A stretch of DNA of 64,000 bases from Todiramphus chloris collaris (lineage: Eukaryota; Chordata; Aves; Coraciiformes; Alcedinidae). Made by a program: the position numbers and the translations under genes. The notes below the pieces were generated by a model. It was not told the origin of the DNA. It made no database searches and saw nothing but the letters and a program-made list of their open reading frames with translations. Every line of letters starts with the position of its first letter. Position 1 is the stretch's first letter. Of the stretch, positions 1 to 11,400 are shown piece after piece. The stretch covers positions 12,716,231 to 12,780,230 of the forward strand of contig JANVCC010000018.1 of the NCBI GenBank assembly GCA_025345505.1. Reading direction: 5' to 3'.

Positions 1-2218
1 TGTTTGCCAAGTTACAGCCTCTATTTCTTCTGTGTTCAGACTCCTACTGTGTAAGAAATTGTGAAACAACTATGGATTAGGAATGAACTGATGAGAAGAA
101 ATATGGGGTGCTATTTATCCTTCTTTGAAAATAAAGTAAAAGAATACAAATAAATTGTTCTGATATGCACTGTTCTTTAATTTGCTAGAAATTTCCTTCC
201 CTCATTCTTTACAGAGTATCCCACGTATGGCAGGATACCTAGGATATGTATCTTCCAAGGCAGTTTTTGCACTGACTTCTGTGAATTACAGATGAAGTTT
301 TAAGTATCTTGGTATTTCTATCTGGATAACACTTCGATGTCAGGTAGTCGTATCAATAATACAGTGCCTAACTCAATCTGGGATGTAGCTGCATCTTGTA
401 CAACTGTTATTAAATGCTATTGTATAAAGCCAACAATTTGATGGCATTTGAAGGTATGTCAATTAAGTACCATTTTCTTCATGCAGTGAGCTGAAATTTT
501 ATAGTAATTCAAAGTTATGTCCCTGTCCATGTTGTGAAATTAATGTTCTGTCATCCATGAAATCACATGCATCTCAGTGGCACTTCTGGTTGTGCAAAGG
601 AAGGAGAAGCATAACTTTTCAAGAAGGCAGGGAACCTGTAAAACATGAAGGAATTTATGCATAATTTAAAATTATATGCTTTTCTTCACTAGGGAAAAAA
701 AACAATCACACTGGAAAAATGTAGAACCTGATCTAAACTAACCTGAAATTGGTATAATTTATATTTAAGTATCCTGTGACTATGTTCATCACTGAGCCAT
801 AGTAGGCCAGGCAATTCATATTATATGTGATGGAATAACAGGTATTTCTATAAAGACTAAAATGACAAATATATAAATGGTTCCAGTCAAATCAAAGAAG
901 GTCTGTAAACCTTAGTATCAGGAATACAGGGTTCCCTTGAAAAAAAACAGTAATGCATTTCTTTTAGAAGTTCAGAATACTATTTACCTTTTTTAACATA
1001 CGTAATTTTAATTTCCTTTTGTCACAGAAAAATGCGTTGTTTTGTGTAAAGGAAAATAACATCTTGTAGTGAGTTTATTTATGAATTTTCCCATTGAATC
1101 TGTTAGAGGTCTTTAGGTACTGGACAAAGAAGATTATTTCCAAGATCACAAGAATTTTGAAAATATATTTATACAATCAATGTAACTTTAAATAATTTTA
1201 ATAAAATATTTGTGCCTCTATTGATGTTACAAATACAGAAATTATGTAAGTATGAGTATGTAAGACACATTATTTTAATTATGAAGGAGAATTGATTTAA
1301 GAATTATTTCCTTTGAACTTTCTCTGATTTATTGGTTTTTTTTTTTTTTTAAAGCAAGGAAGAATTTAAATTCTATAACTAATTCTTAGTTTCTGCTTAA
1401 GTTTAACTGTGACTTCCTATTATAATTTTCACATTACTAGTCAAAAATGAAGAAAACAAAATCAATAATAAATTTCAAACTAGGCTCTGTATAATCTAAT
1501 TGTAATTTGATGGCCAATGTCTTCAGGATTCATGTGCAAGCTGAAAGTTAAGATCAGTGAAAAGCTGAAGTGAGAGAATTACTCTATCAATTAAAAAAAT
1601 AGTGTCTACAAAGACCCATTGCCAATTCCTGTTTTCTGCTGTGTTGAACTTGATGAAGACCCTGATCTTCTAAAATAGATCAAAGTGATAATTCACTTTG
1701 TACAAACATACAGTTGTCTACATCAGAAAAGTTTCTTTTACTCTTTTCTTCTTTTGTTTGCCACTACTACTCTAGTAACATTTGGAGAAAACTCTTTTCT
1801 GCTACATTTAGAACAAATATTTAAATTCCTTTAAAATGTTAATGAAATCAAAACTGTGCTATGATTGAGTCTAAGCATGGATTCAGGGTCAGGAACCCCA
1901 CAGATGGTGTGTAGAGAATAACCACACATGATAATGCATCAGAAAGAGTTACAGACAAAGCATCATAGAAATTGCTGTGGTGACAGATAGGGAAGCGGGA
2001 CACTTCAGAAGGTAAAAAATGAGCATGCTTTTTTAAAAAAACTTACTCATATTTTGTCCTTAATTATTACTCTTTAAAAGGCTTCTAACTGCTTGAGAAG
2101 GTGGAAGAAAAAAACAAGCTCTTCCAAACATTCTTATTGTAATTTTACCCAGAGTAATCTGGAACTTTGTATCTTTGTGAAAATTCATTTAGCAGCTGCA
2201 TGTTAATCTGTTCTTCTG
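1..2218. other. AT-rich unique DNA, no gene seen
   Basis: No reading frame of note, no repeat family that I recognise and no RNA gene. The only structure is a 15-base T run at about 1336-1350. The sequence reads like intergenic or intronic avian DNA. Confidence 0.6.
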
Positions 2219-2403
2219 GGAAAGGAAAGTGAAAAGAAAAAGAAAGAAGGGAAAGGGAATGGGAAAGGGAAAGAAGGGAAAGAAGGGAAAGAAGGGAAAG
2301 AAGGGAAAGAAGGGAAAGANNNNNNNNNNGGAAAGGAAAGGAAAGGAAAGGAAAGGAAAGGAAAGGAAAGGCAAGGAAAGGAAAGGAAAGGAAAGGAAAG
2401 GAA
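2219..2403. repeat. Purine microsatellite, two different unit lengths
   Basis: The left part repeats the 9-bp unit GGGAAAGAA and the right part repeats the 5-bp unit GGAAA. They are separated by ten N. All purines lie on the plus strand and all pyrimidines on the minus strand. The Lys/Gly-rich frame on the plus strand and the Phe/Pro-rich frame on the minus strand are by-products of the repeat. Confidence 0.95.
2320..2329. other. Assembly gap (10 N)
   Basis: Ten N sit inside the purine microsatellite. The repeat unit differs on the two sides, so the true missing length is unknown and 10 is probably a placeholder. Confidence 0.95.
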
Positions 2404-4361
2404 AATTATTAGGACATGATTTGTATAGACTCTTGTTGTAGCATTTAAAAAAATAGCGTTGTTACAATTTTGTTAGAAATTTGCTGAGTTTGGGTTTTCT
2501 ACTCATATATCCACAGAAATAAAAAAGTAGTTGCTTCAATTACCTCTTCATACTATATAAGTTTGGTTTTACAAATTATTCCTGTAATTATTTTTACAAA
2601 CATAGCAGTTCGTATAACACACTGAAATAATTTTCAGTGTTAATAACATTGTAAAGAAAGTTCTAAGTGTGTCCAAATAAACTGTACCTTCATTATAAGT
2701 TATTTTTAACTTGCTTAAAAAAAAAAAAAAAAGAAATATTTATTGGTTAAGATGAATAAAACCTCCTAACAATGCTTAAGATTTACTGTTTTCCTCAAGG
2801 CATCCTAAGTCTTCATTAAACATTGACACTCTTCCTGCTGGTCTAAATTGCCTTTTGTCTTATATCCCCTCTGTGTTAGCTCACTTTATACTGACATATG
2901 GATTCATCAAGGAAATATAAGTGATTATGAGATACTTTGGTTTGTACCATGTTATAGCCAATAACATCTGACCCTAGCTTTTCTTTAAGAAATAGTATCT
3001 TGATAAACATAGTGGATTCAATATGTTCTAGATCAGAGATTTATTACAGTCTGAGCAGCAGTGTCACCTACTACATGAGCAAGAAATCTTCCTGCACTGT
3101 TTATATTTTTTGCTGCCATCAAAGCTCTGACCCATAGATCTTCTGCTGAACAATTTCTTTAACAGCTGCTTGCAAGAGTCAGTTGCAGCTACTTGGCACG
3201 GACTTGCTACATAAACAAATCAGATACAGTTCAAACACCTGAGGTACAGTTCTTGCTGTTAAACAATTGCTGGACAACTTATATATTTCACTTATGAAAA
3301 AAACTAATGAATGTGAGGTACATAGCATTCTGTTCAGTTACTGAAGGTAAGAGGATTTGTTTTCACACAGCACAGAATCACAGTACTGACATTGCAATGA
3401 AAGGTTGATACTCACAAGGACATTTTTTAATTTTTTTTTTTTTTTTTAATTCACACATCTTTGTTATTACCAATGCTACTAGTCTTTCATATATATTATA
3501 CATACATAATTGCAATAGTTGATTTGGTGATCTTGGTGCTTGGTTATATAGCATGTCAGCACACATGTCTATCTCATAGTAGCAAGACACTGAAACAACT
3601 GCTGTCCTAGAAGTTCTGGAGATCCCTATCTCCTCTCTTCCTTTTCTGACTCCTCCATGTGTCCAGATCTGTCGGTATTCTTTTCTCTAAAAAACCTTCT
3701 TGCCCAACCTTACAATATCCTCCACTATTAAGTTGGATATGAAAAGAGTCTCAATAGTTCTCTTTTCTCCTATCGCTGTTACACAAATTTATTTTAAAAT
3801 CTCTCTGAAAAAGGGAGGTTTTCACAGTTCTTCACAGTACATTTGCACAGTTAAAGTGAAGTTATTCAAAGGTTCCAAACTGACATTTCTGGAAACTGAT
3901 GTCTTCACTTCAACTAAATAATACATAGAGCACTTTGCTTTCTATTCTCCCTGTCAGTATGAAACAGCCATGTCCATGAAAGAATACCTTTATTGGACAG
4001 TTTCATCAGGGAGGCATAAATATATTAGTCAGAAGAGAGGCCTCGAAGTTTTTCAGACCATCCTCTTCCTTGAAATTATTGCTAGCTTTAGGTAAAGTCA
4101 GTCTGTGTTTTCTCTGGACCAGGTCTGAAACCTGCCAAGGTTGGAGATAACCTGTTCCACAAAGCATCACTCTAGGTATTTCTTCTATCAAATAAGTCTT
4201 CCCTAAATAGAATGATTCATTATTAAAAAGAGTAGGATGAGAGCATCTTTGTAATGGTGATTTTGTAATATCTGTGTTTCAAACTGTTTTTTACAAACTC
4301 TACGTCTCCAACACGGCCAGAGCATTCTGCATTTAAAGCTAAAAACAGCTGAAGAGATATT
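2404..4361. other. AT-rich unique DNA, no gene seen
   Basis: No gene is supported. There are homopolymer runs (A at about 2717-2730, T at about 3432-3447). The short frames at 3378-3590, 3700-3921 and 4006-4191 have no recognisable domain and look like chance. Confidence 0.55.
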
Positions 4362-5305
4362 AGTATATCACAGTAGGGGTTGGCAAGGACGTCTGCAATT
4401 CACCTTGTCCAACACCTCACTAAAGCAGGTTTGCCTATATCAGGTTTAACAAGATCGAGTCCTGGTGGATTTTGAATATCTCCAGGGAAGGACGCTCCAT
4501 AGTCTCTCTGGGCAGCCTGTTCCAGTGATTCATCATCCTCAAAGCAAAGTTTTTCCTTATGTTTCGGTGGAACTTCCTGTGTTCCAGTTTTTGCCCATTG
4601 CCCTTTGTTCTATCACTGGTCACCAGTGAAAAGAGACTGGCCCCATCCACTTGACACCCATCCTTTAGGTATTTATAAGCATTGGTAAGATCACCTCTCA
4701 GTCTTCTCTTTCCCAGGCTAAACAGCCCCAGGTCTCTCAATCTTTCCTCACAAAAGAGACACTCCACTCCCCTAAACATTTCTGTAGCCCTCCATTGGAC
4801 TCTCTCCAGTATTTCCCTGTCCCTCTTGAACTGGGGAGCCCGGAACTAGATGCAGTACTCCAGATGTGGCTTCATGAAGGCAGAGTAGAGAGGGAAGAGA
4901 ACCTCCCTTGGCCTGCTGGTCACATTCTTCTTAATGCACCCCAGGATACCATTGGCCTCAAGGGCACACTGCTGGCTCAGGATTAACATGTCCACCAGGA
5001 CTCCCCAGTCCTTCTCTATGAAGCTGATTTCTATCAGGTCAACCCCTAACCTGTACTGGTGCATGGGGTTATTCCTCTCCAGGTGCAGGACTCTATACTT
5101 GACCTTGCTGACCTTCATTAGGTTCCCATCCACCCAACTCTCTAGCCCATCTAGCTCTTGCTGGATGGCAGCACAGCCTTCTGGCGTGGCAGCCACTACT
5201 CCCAGTTTTGTATCATCAGCAAACTTGCTGAGGGAACCCTCTGTCCTTTCATCCAGGTCATTGATGAATATGCTGAACAAGACTTAACTCATTACTGACC
5301 CCATA
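4362..5305 (-). mobile_element. CR1 LINE, 5'-truncated, 3' half of ORF2 and tail
   Basis: Read on the minus strand, this encodes the end of a CR1 ORF2. It has the reverse-transcriptase motif block FINDLDE followed by KFADDTKL (the D-D catalytic pair), then the C-terminal stretches [18 protein letters not shown] and HWNRLPRE. The 144-residue frame (4846-5280) and the 114-residue frame (4435-4779) are in the same phase and are separated near 4846 by a TAG where CR1 relatives have Gln. The 3' tail lies at the low-coordinate end, beside CCAACCCCTACTGTGA. The 5' truncation falls just before the GVPQGS block. Family identity is established knowledge; the exact ends are estimated. Confidence 0.93.
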
Positions 5306-7248
5306 TTGCTTTATCAAATCTTGAATGCTAGATGACACGATTCTGTTTGTCCCTGACAGAAAAATGTTTAACTTATGAACTTAGGAAGACTGAATATTCA
5401 TACCAGGTTTGTAATAACAATGGTTATTTAAGTTACTACAGATGTCCTACACTGATGACTGTGCAATAATCGACTTTGAAACTGGTATCTCTATCTTTCT
5501 AGCTACCTCTCTCCCTGATGAATTCCATTTCTTATTCAAGAAACAGATAGGATGCCAGGAGTTAGGGGTCAAAATCCTACGTTTAACACCTTTTAAATTG
5601 TATTAGTTAATGTAGTGAATTCTAATGTTGTTTTAGAACTACTGAATGATCAAGTCTCAGTCACTGAAAAAAATAATCATCTAATGCTGATATATATTTA
5701 CAGGTTATTTAATTTGAAAAAATTTCAGAGGGAAGAACTTACATGATGAAATATAATCACTTTATCTCTGAAGTCTGTTCATGTCAGTAGTATCTGCAAA
5801 CATGAAATTTTTATTGATTTTATGAAGATTTAAGGACAATTTATACTCAATATCTCATAAGAAAATACTTAACAACAAAAAAAAAAAAAATTGGAAAATT
5901 TATTCACCTGTTCTGCTCCCATGTTAAGGAAAGCCACTACTGGAGGCATAATTGCTTACCTGCTTTATTTAAACATTTTGTCTGTTTTATGAGAATTCCT
6001 AGATTATACAGGGATGGATAAAATAGCTAACATGAGAAAGATACAGACAAAAGGAGCACAAGGAATCTATAACATCAAATTCAAATAATATTGAAGAAAG
6101 AGAAGCATCTGAATACATGGCTTTCTTTTGACATTTTTAGTGAGTAAACTGGAATTTTCATAGACTTAGAACACATCAGAAGTATTCCAGTTCAAGGAGG
6201 GGAAGGGTTACAAGAGATTTACTCAAACAGCATATTTTCATGCAAAAGAGATTACTATCAAAAAATGATGGTTTGAATAATTTCCAATTCTATGTTTCAT
6301 TCCTGAAACATTGAAAAAAAATTCTATTACCTTTGAGAGACTTACGACCCACGTAATATTACGTAATGATTATAAATTTTAGCAAAAAATTGTGATTTAA
6401 AAAGAATTTCAAGGCAAGAGCAATATCCCAAATAATTCCAAATATGTGAAGTCATTGCTTTAAAAGCAGAAAATGTCTGCCCTACATGGTCTTTTGTTTT
6501 ATCTGACAGCACTGTTTATTGTTGGAATTGATTACACATGAAAATCATTGACAGGATGTGCAAATTGTACCTGATAAATATGATATGTGACTCACTGGCT
6601 TATCAGTGTTTATTTGAAAATATTGCTGTACTACAGAAAATACAATACAATAATATCTGCAACTCAGTAGTCAGAAAAATCAATGGAAAAAAAATGGTTC
6701 ATTTTATACATTTAGTATATGGGCCATTTTTTTCCATCTCACATATCATTAATTAAAATTTTTTAACCTGATTCAGCAAGGTATATAAGTTCACACATAA
6801 CTAAGTAGAATTTTAAACTAGGTACAAAATGAATATTTTGGTGCCCGGAATAGGACATTTAATGGTAGATGTGTAAAAAAAGCACCACAAACCTATGTTC
6901 CAGGCTTTCCTTGGGTGTACACAGAGGAAGACTTACATGAAATGCCTAAATCACTCTGAGGGCTTATTGATACAAGATAAACATCCTTTTTCTCTACTAT
7001 TCCAGGCCCTTTTGCCCCATGTGTGCCTTTTTACTGATTCCAACATGCATTTAGCAATTGGATCCATTCAGCAAACTAACAAAGAGGAAGTTTTCCTTCT
7101 TTTTTTATTTTTTTTTTTAATTTATTTTTTTTTATTTTTTATACTTAGTTAGTACTCTGCCTGCTTCATCCCACTCAACTTGAGCTCAAGGGACTGGAAT
7201 ACAAGTAAACAGCCCATCGAAGTGGAAAAAAAAGAAGTGCAAATTTAG
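5306..7248. other. AT-rich unique DNA, no gene seen
   Basis: No recognisable gene or element. It contains a 14-bp perfect palindrome at 6351-6364 overlapping a TTACGTAA core, and a T-rich tract at about 7100-7142. The frames at 6538-6756 and 6895-7152 lack any domain signature. Confidence 0.55.
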
Positions 7249-7575
7249 ACTGGCAATGTCATTAGTTGTAACTCTATTCTGAAATTCACTGGATATGTTA
7301 CTGTTCATCTTGAGATAACCTTCTGTAATTCAGTGTCATCTCCTAAAGTTTCACAAATGCTGTTCCCTGGTTCAAAAGGAAGAAGCAAAAGCAGAAAGGA
7401 TAATGCTATCTGCCATTCTACAACAGAAAGAGAAACAAACAAACAAAAAAAAGCTTTTGCAGTACCTGAAGAAATACCGGTAGACCAGATGAAGCGTCTA
7501 CTTCCAGAAATGCCATCCAAAGACATCAAAAAGCAATTGTTGGAGTTAAAAAAAAAAAAAAATCAAATATTTTGA
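7249..7575 (+). other. Unassigned open frame, about 108 codons
   Basis: The frame is open from the codon after a TAG at 7246-7248 to a TGA at 7573-7575. It is rich in Lys, Ser and Glu and includes the coding-looking stretch EEIPVDQMKRLLPEMPSKDI. It ends in an A15 run at about 7547-7561, which could be the oligo(A) of a retrocopy or simply a Lys run. I do not recognise the product. No start context, splice pair or conserved motif decides its status. It could be a relic of a retrocopy or ERV, or a chance frame in AT-rich DNA. Confidence 0.2.
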
Positions 7576-8016
7576 CAGGGCAGAATTGCCAGAATTTGAT
7601 CACCTACAGGGTTGTTAGATGAAGTTTATTTTGTTGAAGGAAAAGAACATATTCTTCAATACAGGTATCCAAAAGATAAAATAGGATGTGTTTATACTTC
7701 AGTTCTTGTAGTGAGAATACTCTTGGTGTTTTCATCAGACCTTTGATTAGATTCAGAGATGACATTTTTACTAATAAAGACAGATGATGTACAAAACCCC
7801 AAGCAATAAGGAATAGTCTGGGATAACAGCAGGGAAGATTCAGACTGATGCTGGAAAAAATGGTGAGATGAGGAAAGGAAGGAGGTGGAAGAAGAAAAAA
7901 AGGGGAAGGAAACTTATTCTCTAGGGGAAATATTTTTCTCCTGCACATCACATCTTAGGTTAGTGATGTTCTGTTAGCTATGCTAGTTCTGTTACTCATG
8001 TAAACTATTCATATTC
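7576..8016. other. Unique DNA, no gene seen
   Basis: No element or gene is supported. A purine-rich patch at about 7860-7915 produces a Phe/Pro-rich antisense frame that is not credible as a protein. Confidence 0.5.
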
Positions 8017-8144
8017 TGTTATGGGGGGTTGACCTTGACCTCGACCACCATGGATGTCCATGGGCTGTAGGAGGGCAACCTGACTCACCATGGTCTAAAA
8101 CACAGGCTACAGGGGAATCTCTGCTCCAGCGTCTGGGAAAGCTC

Positions 8145-8179
<35 letters not shown>

Positions 8180-8440
8180 CCCTGAGACTCATGAGTTTGT
8201 AGAGTTGTTTTTCTCTCATATTCTCACTCCTCTCTCCAGCTGTAGTTGCTGATTTCTCCCCCCACCCCTCTTCTTAAACACATTATCACAGGGATTATAC
8301 CACCATTGTTGATTGGCTTGGCCTTGGTCAGTGACTTGTCTGTCTTGGAGCTGGCTGGCATTGGCTTTACCGGTCACAGGGGAAGCTTCTAGCATCTTCT
8401 TGCAGGAATCATCCCCAGTACCAGAACCTTGCCACACAGA
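8017..8440 (-). mobile_element. Endogenous-retrovirus-derived fragment (avian LTR type)
   Basis: The block is GC-richer than its flanks and contains stretches that I associate with a common avian ERV repeat: CTCACCATGGTCT, CAGGGGAATCTCTGCTCC, TGATTGGCTTGGCCTTGG and GAGCTGGCTGGCATTGGC. It begins near TGTTATGG, and the similarity fades around CCTTGCCACACA. I found no convincing target duplication. Whether it is LTR or internal sequence, and which strand it lies on, are uncertain. Identification is by recall of family sequence, not by search. Confidence 0.45.
8146..8178. repeat. 33-base poly(C) run
   Basis: An uninterrupted run of 33 C lies inside the ERV-derived fragment, between CTCT and GCCCTGAG. 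Related copies, as I recall them, carry a shorter C/T-rich stretch here, so this looks like expansion or an assembly-sensitive homopolymer. Confidence 0.9.
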
Positions 8441-11400
8441 CTGAATGTATCTGGTCATGAAGTAATAGATTCTTTTTCTCTGATACCATGATGAAAATGG
8501 TCTCGACTCACTTCTCCTGAGCCTTACATTCACTGACAATGATAACACCGTAAGGTAGGGTAGCTATCTTTGATGGTGTATCAACAAAGACAGTGACTCT
8601 CACATATCTGTGAACACTTACAGAGAGGAGATATGAATCTACCTATGGACCTTTTGTAGAAAATTTCTCTGGAGATGTTCTAAAATGGCTAGATTGAGAG
8701 AATAAATGAAATAGATTTATTGGTTTTCGTTTTGTTTTTTCATTTGTTCATGTGAAACTAGTTTGCTAGAACAAGCATGCAAATATGTTGGCATTTTTGT
8801 TTATACAATGCTGAGTTTCCCATAGCTTCACAGTGAGCAGCAGAAAAAGCGAGATGAATAGAAAGAAAGAAATATTATTAGGAATATATAGATTTTAATA
8901 TAGAACATGAATGAGAACAAGATATTCCATAAGTGATCATGCAAGAAGGAAAACGTGTATTAGTGACAGTGTAACTTAGCCTGACTGTCTTACAGAAAAA
9001 GGTTTAGCTTTGAAAAATATAGGAACATCAGTATTGTACTGTGGTCTGTAAAGTACAGCTGGTCTAGGCAGAGAAAATCTCTGCTGCCAGATTTCTAGAG
9101 TTGTCCTGCCTGGGAAAAATCACTTCTGTCACTTTCATGCTGCTTCCATATCTGTGCCACAAGCAAAGTGGCTTTAATGGACCAAGAAATCCTAGCCAAC
9201 ATTTGTTGAATTTTACAAGCAGCAAATTATTTTGGCAATAAACAACTAAAGAAAAGTAACAGACATGCCATAATGTTCAGCAAAGGTCCTAGTGAAAATT
9301 GAGAGTGGGATAATAATTACTATTTTCTACCTGTTATTTTATTTCTAGGAACCAAGAATGGATGAAAATATATTTGGGAAGAAACTGAATTTAAACTTCT
9401 AGGGAGTGTGTTTAAGTGCTTTTGTTTTACTCTGAGGAAGACCAAATAGAAAAGGTGGAGGTACGAAGCACAAAAAGCACACTAGCATTGCAGTCCTACG
9501 TTTACCTCTGTGCTGATTTCAAAGGTAGTTTGCCTGTCCAAGCAATACAACAACACAGATGAAATATGTAGTTCATAGCAGCCAGTGTGCACAGGTTCAT
9601 GACTGGAGATTTTCCATGTTTTATTTTCCAATTCAGTTTATTATAGAAATAAAAGCTACTTAAATGTTTTCTAGTGGAGCTGAAGCATAGGTCTGCTTCC
9701 TTTTCCTGACATTCACAGAGCTTGTGCTCATCTTCTGGATAACAAATTACATGACCTTGTTCAGAAACTTTTCATGCACACTAATTCATTGCCACTCCTC
9801 AAAGAATCTGAATTGCTGAGATGACTGCTATAGCTTTTCATTATTTTCTAATTATGAAAACTAAGGGCTTGTAATAAAGTTCAAGCATAGTTTGAGAATG
9901 CGGTAGACTTTTACATGGCTTCCCATCTTATACCTCACAACTCCCTTAGATGATTTAGAAATAATATATCTTTGTGTTTATTATATAGCTGAAAATTAGA
10001 ATGTTCATCAGTACTCATTATTCATCTCTTTCAAAATACACCAGGACAATTTAGAGACATAGTTCAGTGTTGAAAGTCAGATATAACAACATTTAGGTAC
10101 ATTGCTCAGAGCACAATACAGCTGCAGAGTCTAAACTATGCTTTTCCAAAACAAAAGGACACTCTTTTAAGAAGCAAGTTATCTACTAACATAAGAAGAT
10201 AGTGGGATACAGTTGGATATATTTTACTGCTATTATTGCAGTGTTTACATGAATGAATTCTACAGAAAATCCAATTCCAAAGCAGCAGGAGGAAAAAATT
10301 TAGGACATAAGTCTTTCTGCATTTCAGAAAAAGCCAGTTTCCATATTCTTTTGGCAGACTGACTAGGGATGTTCTCTAAAATCAGTCTCTTGGATCTCAC
10401 TGAGTGACCCATGGGAAGTAAAACATTACAGTTCGGAGGAACAAAATACTGCAACATTGTCCTACTAGCCTCAGGCATATTTTCACTCCTTTCATACTTG
10501 CTTAACAGCAAGGTTATCCTGGGAATCCACAATTTGGTTCCAAGACACTGCTTTTATTTATCATTCTTTCTCCTTTTTTTTTTTTTTTTTTTTTTAAATC
10601 CAGAATAAATGTCATATTTTGGAGGATTTTGCCAATATTTTGGGGAAAGTTCTTTTTCACAGTTATATAAATTAATAAAGTAATCCCCCAGAAAACAAAC
10701 AAACAAACAAACAAACCCAAAGTCACATATCCACAAAAAATCCTTTAACTCTAGAGCTGAGACAAACAGTATATAATCCTTTGTCACCAGCTAAAATACC
10801 AAAAAAACAGTTACATTTATTTATACATGTATTTATATATCAGCTGTGAAGCCAGATAACTGTGTAGTAACTTAGTGTCTTTTGTAAAGCTGTAGTAAAA
10901 CAAATATAAATAATGAGTCAGAAATAATAGAGTCTGACACCATAAACAGTAGAAGAGATCTGAGGAGGAGACATCCATTGCAGGAAACCTGCAATCTGTA
11001 GGTAGAAATCCGGAGTATGCTGGAGGTTTGAGAATTCAGTGGGAGGGATTAGAAGAGAAGGGACTTCGGTCTGACTGGGATTTAGGAACAACTCTTCAGG
11101 GGCTGTGGGACAACCACAGAGAGGTGTGAATGAAGTGAGAAAGCAGGAGCCAAGAGTGGAGGATCAATGGTAAGAGATAAGTAAGGATTGAGACATCCAA
11201 GATAGAAGAGATATCAAAAAAGAAAAGAGGTCAATGACATGGAGATCCCAGTTGTACACATATAAATAACTGCTTCTCCCAGGAACTAGCAGAAGTCCAA
11301 TGAAATGCATGAAAAGATTCTCATTGACTTTGTCAGCCTTTGGGTAAATGGGTACCTTTACCTAATGGGTAAAGATGCTGAACTATTCTCTACAATAAAG

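Noticed and set aside
2229..2441. 70-residue Lys/Gly-rich open frame
   Set aside because: Entirely produced by the purine microsatellite and its gap.
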